18,203 bases of DNA from CAYGZQ01 sp964354375 [NCBI: uncultured Planctomycetota bacterium]. GTDB taxonomy: Bacteria; JAJVIF01; JAPKYR01. Within the stretch, counting starts at the first letter, position 1; each line of letters starts with the position of its first letter. Position numbers and translations under genes: made by a program. Below the pieces are notes generated by a model. The model did no database searches. It saw only the letters and a program-made list of their open reading frames with translations, and was not told the origin of the DNA. The stretch lies in contig CAYGZQ010000014.1 in assembly GCA_964354375.1 (NCBI GenBank), forward strand, positions 15,470 to 33,672, given 5' to 3'. Positions 15,603 through 18,203 of this stretch are shown here, piece by piece.

Positions 15603-15636
15603 GGGCTATCAGGCTGAACTGATAGCTCTTTATTTT
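15603..15636 (+). terminator. Rho-independent terminator after rpmE
   Basis: Stem GGGCTATCAG/CTGATAGCTC (15603-15612 with 15619-15628, 10 bp including one G-U) with a 6-nt loop, followed by TTTATTTT. The T tract overlaps the -35 of the next gene's promoter. Confidence 0.85.
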
Positions 15637-15663
15637 GCCTCGAATCGCAGCCGCTGATACTAT
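15635..15663 (+). promoter_or_regulatory. Sigma70-type promoter for the DUF1385 gene
   Basis: TTGCCT (15635-15640), a 17-nt spacer and TACTAT (15658-15663). The ATG follows only 9 nt after the -10 and no SD fits, so the mRNA would have a leader of 0-4 nt. Confidence 0.6.
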
Positions 15664-15672
15664 TGCATCGGC

Positions 15673-16758
15673 ATGCTTGCTCTCGGAACCGACATCCACC
15701 ATTTGCCCGCCGAAGATAAGCCCGCATGCAGCGACGGGTCCGACACAACATGCCGTCACGAAAAGACCTCCCTTTACGGCGGCCAGGCGATCGTCGAGGG
15801 CGTCATGATGAAAGGCCCTGAGAGGACGGTCGCAGCCTGCAGAGCTCCCTGTGGACAAATCGTTCACAAAATCCTTCGAGAGGGTGAGGACGAACGAAAA
15901 CGTAACTTCTGGTACAAGGCGCCGTTCCTGAGAGGATTCCTCATTCTTATCGACAGCCTCTCCGTCGGATACTCGGCTCTGATGTTCTCGGGCCAGGTCG
16001 CGGACCCGGAGGGCAAGCCCCGAAATCCCATAGTCGAAAACCTGATCGTAATCGTCAGCCTGATCTTCGCCCTGTGCGTCTTCAAGTTCGTGCCGGTGTT
16101 GCTTGCCAGGCTGATGCTCGGCTCGATGCCGACACAGGCTCAGGGGACCTCGGCGGATCTTGTCGGTTTCAGCATACTCTGGTCGGCGGTCGAGGGAGTC
16201 ATCAAGGCGATGGTCCTGCTGGGATACATCCTTCTCATCCGCCTGATGAGAGATGTAAGGCGCGTTTTCCAGTACCACGGCGCCGAACACAAGACCATCA
16301 ACGCGTACGAGGCCGGCAGCGACCTGAGCCTCGACGATGTCGCTCGCTACCCCACGTTTCATCCCAGGTGCGGGACGAGTTTCCTGTTCGCGATCATCCT
16401 GTTCAGCCTGCTGATCGCTATGTCTTTCCCGCTCATCACCTGGTGGCTTTTCGGCGATCCGCTCCGCGCAATGCACCTCGGCGTAAGGTTCGCGCTGCAC
16501 ATGATCTTCCTCCCCATAATCGCCTCTCTCGGCTATGAATTCATTCGTCTCACGGCCCGTTTCAACCCGAACAGCATTTTCATGAGAATCCTCACCTACC
16601 CCGGAAGACTGTTCCAGATGATCACGTCCCTGGAACCGGAAAGAGACATGATAGAGGTGGCGTTGGTGAGCATGAAACTCGCTATGGGAGTCGAGTCCGC
16701 CCAGGTCGAATCATCTCCTTTCGTAGCCCCCATTCCCGAGCCGGCACGGTCGCAATAG
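15673..16758 (+). CDS. DUF1385 (YqhQ-like) integral membrane protein
   Basis: Protein of 361 residues. Family hallmarks are YGGQAIVEGVMMKGP (about 35-49), FQYHGAEHKTINAYE (199-213) and HPRCGTSF (230-237). His, Glu and Cys in these blocks suggest a metal or active site, but the biochemical role of DUF1385 is not established to my knowledge. Four or more hydrophobic segments are visible at about 122-148, 176-192, 236-258 and 270-290. The N-terminus carries about 34 extra residues before the conserved YGGQ compared with typical members. The ATG at 15673 is the first possible and lies 9 nt behind a -10 element with no SD. DUF1385 genes often lie next to rpmE and near rho, prfA and prmC; here rpmE and rho are close, but prfA and prmC are not in the window. 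Confidence 0.93.
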   Translation: MLALGTDIHHLPAEDKPACSDGSDTTCRHEKTSLYGGQAIVEGVMMKGPERTVAACRAPCGQIVHKILREGEDERKRNFWYKAPFLRGFLILIDSLSVGYSALMFSGQVADPEGKPRNPIVENLIVIVSLIFALCVFKFVPVLLARLMLGSMPTQAQGTSADLVGFSILWSAVEGVIKAMVLLGYILLIRLMRDVRRVFQYHGAEHKTINAYEAGSDLSLDDVARYPTFHPRCGTSFLFAIILFSLLIAMSFPLITWWLFGDPLRAMHLGVRFALHMIFLPIIASLGYEFIRLTARFNPNSIFMRILTYPGRLFQMITSLEPERDMIEVALVSMKLAMGVESAQVESSPFVAPIPEPARSQ

Positions 16759-16877
16759 AAGCCGCGGCTGTCCATTCCACGCATTCGAAGACGCTCGATC
16801 GTATTGCGTAATGTCCGTTGACGACGACGGATATTAGTACGGGCGCGAGTAAGGGACGACGAACCAGGAAGACCGCC

Positions 16878-17180
16878 ATGGCGCAATACGCTGACATAGT
16901 AGTCCCGGCTTTCTCCGACGATGTCGACGACGTCCACATCACCAACTGGCTCAAGAGCGAGGGCGATGCGGTCACGTACGGCGAGCCCGTGGTCGAGCTC
17001 GAGGTCAACAAGGCCGCGGTGGAGCTCGAATCCCCTGCGGACGGCGTCCTGGAAGGCATCTACTGCTGGGAAGGCGAAGAAGTTATCCAGGGCGAGAGAA
17101 TCGGCGTGATCCTCGTCAGCACCGACGGGGAGGACGGCGAGGAGTTCGACTTCTCAGACTCGGAAAAATACGACTTCTGA
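16878..17180 (+). CDS. Stand-alone lipoyl/biotinyl-domain protein
   Basis: Protein of 100 residues, nearly all one lipoyl domain: the hammerhead beta pattern VVPAFSDDVDDVHITNWLKSEGDAV, the modified-lysine turn EVNKAAVEL (Lys45), and SPADGVLEGIYCWEGEEVIQGERIGVI. Lys45 is the predicted lipoylation site; a biotin site would normally have MKM here. The residue before the Lys is Asn where 2-oxoacid dehydrogenase E2 lipoyl domains usually have Asp. There is no peripheral-subunit or acyltransferase domain, only a very acidic tail (DGEDGEEFDFSDSEKYDF). The ATG at 16878 is preferred over TTG 16818 because AGGAAG lies upstream and the domain begins here. No E1, E2, E3, glycine-cleavage or lipoate-ligase gene is nearby, so the partner is unknown. 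Confidence 0.85.
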   Translation: MAQYADIVVPAFSDDVDDVHITNWLKSEGDAVTYGEPVVELEVNKAAVELESPADGVLEGIYCWEGEEVIQGERIGVILVSTDGEDGEEFDFSDSEKYDF

Positions 17181-17222
17181 TTGTTGGTGCAACGAGGGAA
17201 AAGGCACGAATCCCCCCAACAA
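17181..17222 (+). other. Hairpin directly after the lipoyl-domain gene
   Basis: A 7-bp arm TTGTTGG/CCAACAA (17181-17187 with 17216-17222) starts at the first base after the stop. An alternative inner pairing is GTGC/GCAC (17187-17190 with 17204-17207). No T tract follows, so it is not a standard terminator. Confidence 0.4.
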
Positions 17223-17239
17223 CCGCCACTCGTTTTCGT

Positions 17240-17287
17240 GTGGCGCCCACAAGCTGAGCGAGTCCTCGAGCGTGCTTGTGGGTGTCT
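17240..17287. repeat. Hairpin repeat, copy A
   Basis: Conserved ends GTGGCGCCC and GGGTGTCT frame a 13-bp stem (17242-17254 with 17274-17286, two G-U pairs) and a 19-nt loop containing GAGCGAG. Copy B at 18148-18201 has the same ends with a different but still paired inner stem. The two copies flank the tRNA-Ser/lipoprotein pair. It could also serve as a processing or termination structure, though no T tract follows. Confidence 0.65.
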
Positions 17288-17338
17288 TGATCTCTTCCGC
17301 TCAGGAACGACGGGTGCCTGTCCCCGCCCGCTTCTATC

Positions 17339-17347
17339 TGTTATACT
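17339..17347 (+). promoter_or_regulatory. Extended -10 promoter for tRNA-Ser
   Basis: TGT followed by TATACT (17342-17347) forms a TGn extended -10. The tRNA 5' end lies 7 nt further, so the primary transcript would begin at or one base before the mature tRNA end. Confidence 0.55.
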
Positions 17348-17354
17348 TCAATCC

Positions 17355-17442
17355 GGAGGTGTGGCCGAGTGGTTCAAGGCGACGGTCTTGAAAACCGTTG
17401 TACCGCAAGGTACCGGGGGTTCGAATCCCTCCACCTCCGCCA
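17355..17442 (+). tRNA. tRNA-Ser(UGA), CCA encoded
   Basis: Acceptor arms GGAGGTG (17355-17361) and CACCTCC (17432-17438) pair perfectly, the discriminator base is G17439, and CCA is encoded at 17440-17442. The anticodon loop CTTGAAA gives anticodon TGA. The long variable arm GTACCGCAAGGTAC is the class II form expected for serine, and the T loop is GTTCGAATC. The length of 88 nt with CCA is normal. An extended -10 promoter lies immediately upstream, and a lipoprotein ATG follows 7 nt after the CCA. Confidence 0.98.
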
Positions 17443-17449
17443 TCACGAA

Positions 17450-18094
17450 ATGAACGTGCTTCGATATCTCGGCTTGACGGCGCTTGTTTGCCTGTCCATC
17501 ACCCTTGTCTCCTGCTCGAGCGAGAGTCCCCCAAAGCCGGGGAGAGAATTGTCTCTTCCCGATTACGGAATAACGATACGTCTTGCGGACGGCTGGGTCG
17601 CCAAGGTGGAAAGCACCGACTGGGCGACCTGGCAGCGCGTGAAGAAGGGACGTGCGACAGATCCATGGGTGTTTCCGCCCCTCACCGCGACCAATGTCGG
17701 CGCAGGAATCATGGGGCCCGACGATCGCTACATGACATGGAGATTCAAAGGCGTCAAGGGTACTTTCGATCCCGCAGTCAATCCGCTGACAGGAGCGTAC
17801 CCGCAGCCCCCCGGGCTATGGACATTGAACTCCATGAAACTCGAGCTGCTCGAAACCGAAACACGCCCGCTCAAGTGGGCGGGAGTGTCCGGCATAGACG
17901 CCACCTGCCGGTTGTATGAGAACACTCACGGTACCGGGGCCACATCCGCCATCTGGCATACCTACACGGTCGTGTTCAACTGCGGCCCGAACGCCTGCGA
18001 GTTCGTCATGTCGATACCCGACTTCGCCGACTACCGCGACTGGATGGACCAGTTCTGGGCCTCCATAGAAGACCTCTCAGTCAAGCCGACGTAG
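17450..18094 (+). CDS. Small lipoprotein, unknown function
   Basis: Protein of 214 residues, family not recognised. The signal peptide MNVLRYLGLTALVCLSITLVSC ends in lipobox LVSC (Cys22), followed by SSES, so an outer-membrane-facing lipoprotein is likely in a diderm. The mature part is one globular domain of about 185 residues, starting with LPDYGITIRLADGWVAKV, a pattern reminiscent of PsbP/LpqN-type lipoproteins, but the resemblance is too weak for a call. Two late Cys (FNCGPNACEF) may form a disulfide. The ATG at 17450 is only 7 nt past the CCA of tRNA-Ser, with no SD and no room for a separate promoter. It is therefore presumably cotranscribed with the tRNA and freed by tRNA 3' processing. 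Confidence 0.85.
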   Translation: MNVLRYLGLTALVCLSITLVSCSSESPPKPGRELSLPDYGITIRLADGWVAKVESTDWATWQRVKKGRATDPWVFPPLTATNVGAGIMGPDDRYMTWRFKGVKGTFDPAVNPLTGAYPQPPGLWTLNSMKLELLETETRPLKWAGVSGIDATCRLYENTHGTGATSAIWHTYTVVFNCGPNACEFVMSIPDFADYRDWMDQFWASIEDLSVKPT

Positions 18095-18147
18095 CGAGCG
18101 GCGATCTCCTTTGGGGTTTCCGAGTATCTGTCGATGTCAAGATTCCC

Positions 18148-18201
18148 GTGGCGCCCGTACGCAGGCTCCGAGCGCAGCGAGGGGCGTACGGACGGGTGTC
18201 T
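18148..18201. repeat. Hairpin repeat, copy B
   Basis: Shares GTGGCGCCC (18148-18156) and GGGTGTCT (18194-18201) with copy A. The inner stem is GTACGC/GCGTAC (18157-18162 with 18184-18189), with an extra GGAC on the 3' arm. It lies 53 nt after the lipoprotein stop codon and may continue past the window edge. Confidence 0.65.
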
Positions 18202-18203
18202 CA

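Noticed and set aside
15073-15751. Minus-strand frames of 92-186 codons around rpmE and upstream of it
   Set aside because: They cover the rpmE gene on the opposite strand and the dispersed-repeat-like text. The peptide wording (HKGHQGHK, CHCELRA) is typical of translated repeats.

Overview
The window comes from a bacterial chromosome, GC-rich by eye (about 60%, not computed). It carries housekeeping genes: glycyl-tRNA synthetase, cytidylate kinase, Rho, ribosomal protein L31 and a tRNA-Ser(UGA). Between them lie large secreted or lipid-anchored proteins of the sort common in uncultured diderm lineages. Lipoboxes, a secreted metallo-beta-lactamase-fold protein and an alpha2-type GlyRS do not fix the phylum, and I do not name one. 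I see no phage, IS element, CRISPR array or rRNA.

Layout. 1-522 (-) is the start of glyQS, cut by the left edge. 553-732 is a divergent promoter region serving glyQS and a secreted ComEC-type MBL protein (805-1836). Then come a small membrane protein (1921-2256) and a secreted beta-propeller-like protein with a pseudopilin-like C-terminus (2306-4612). A structured repeat element (4629-4732) precedes cmk (4770-5486). A leftward block holds an Ig-like/propeller lipoprotein (5493-7322), a YdjM/DUF4184-like membrane protein (7381-7884), rho (8129-9685) with its terminator and a leader of roughly 490 nt, a SAM methyltransferase (10334-11143) and a 1267-residue subtilisin-type lipoprotein (11244-15047). 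The rightward end carries rpmE with promoter and terminator, a DUF1385/YqhQ membrane protein, a stand-alone lipoyl-domain protein, tRNA-Ser, and a small lipoprotein starting 7 nt after the tRNA CCA.

Promoters are of sigma70 type, with good matches at 17-18 bp spacing before seven genes: glyQS, MBL, the small membrane protein, the Ig lipoprotein, rho, rpmE and DUF1385. Several genes have no Shine-Dalgarno sequence and a -10 hexamer only 6-9 nt before the ATG, or sit directly behind a tRNA. This suggests leaderless or nearly leaderless mRNAs alongside SD-led ones (MBL, small membrane protein, lipoproteins, protease).

The most unusual signals are non-coding. The 4629-4732 element is an inverted duplication of palindrome-hairpin-palindrome units whose hairpin stems differ in sequence but keep their pairing. 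A second hairpin repeat family has two copies (17240-17287 and 18148-18201) with conserved ends and compensating changes in the stem. There is also an unusually long rho leader with overlapping small ORFs, and the tRNA-Ser/lipoprotein fusion transcript. No new enzymatic or defence system is evident from the coding content.
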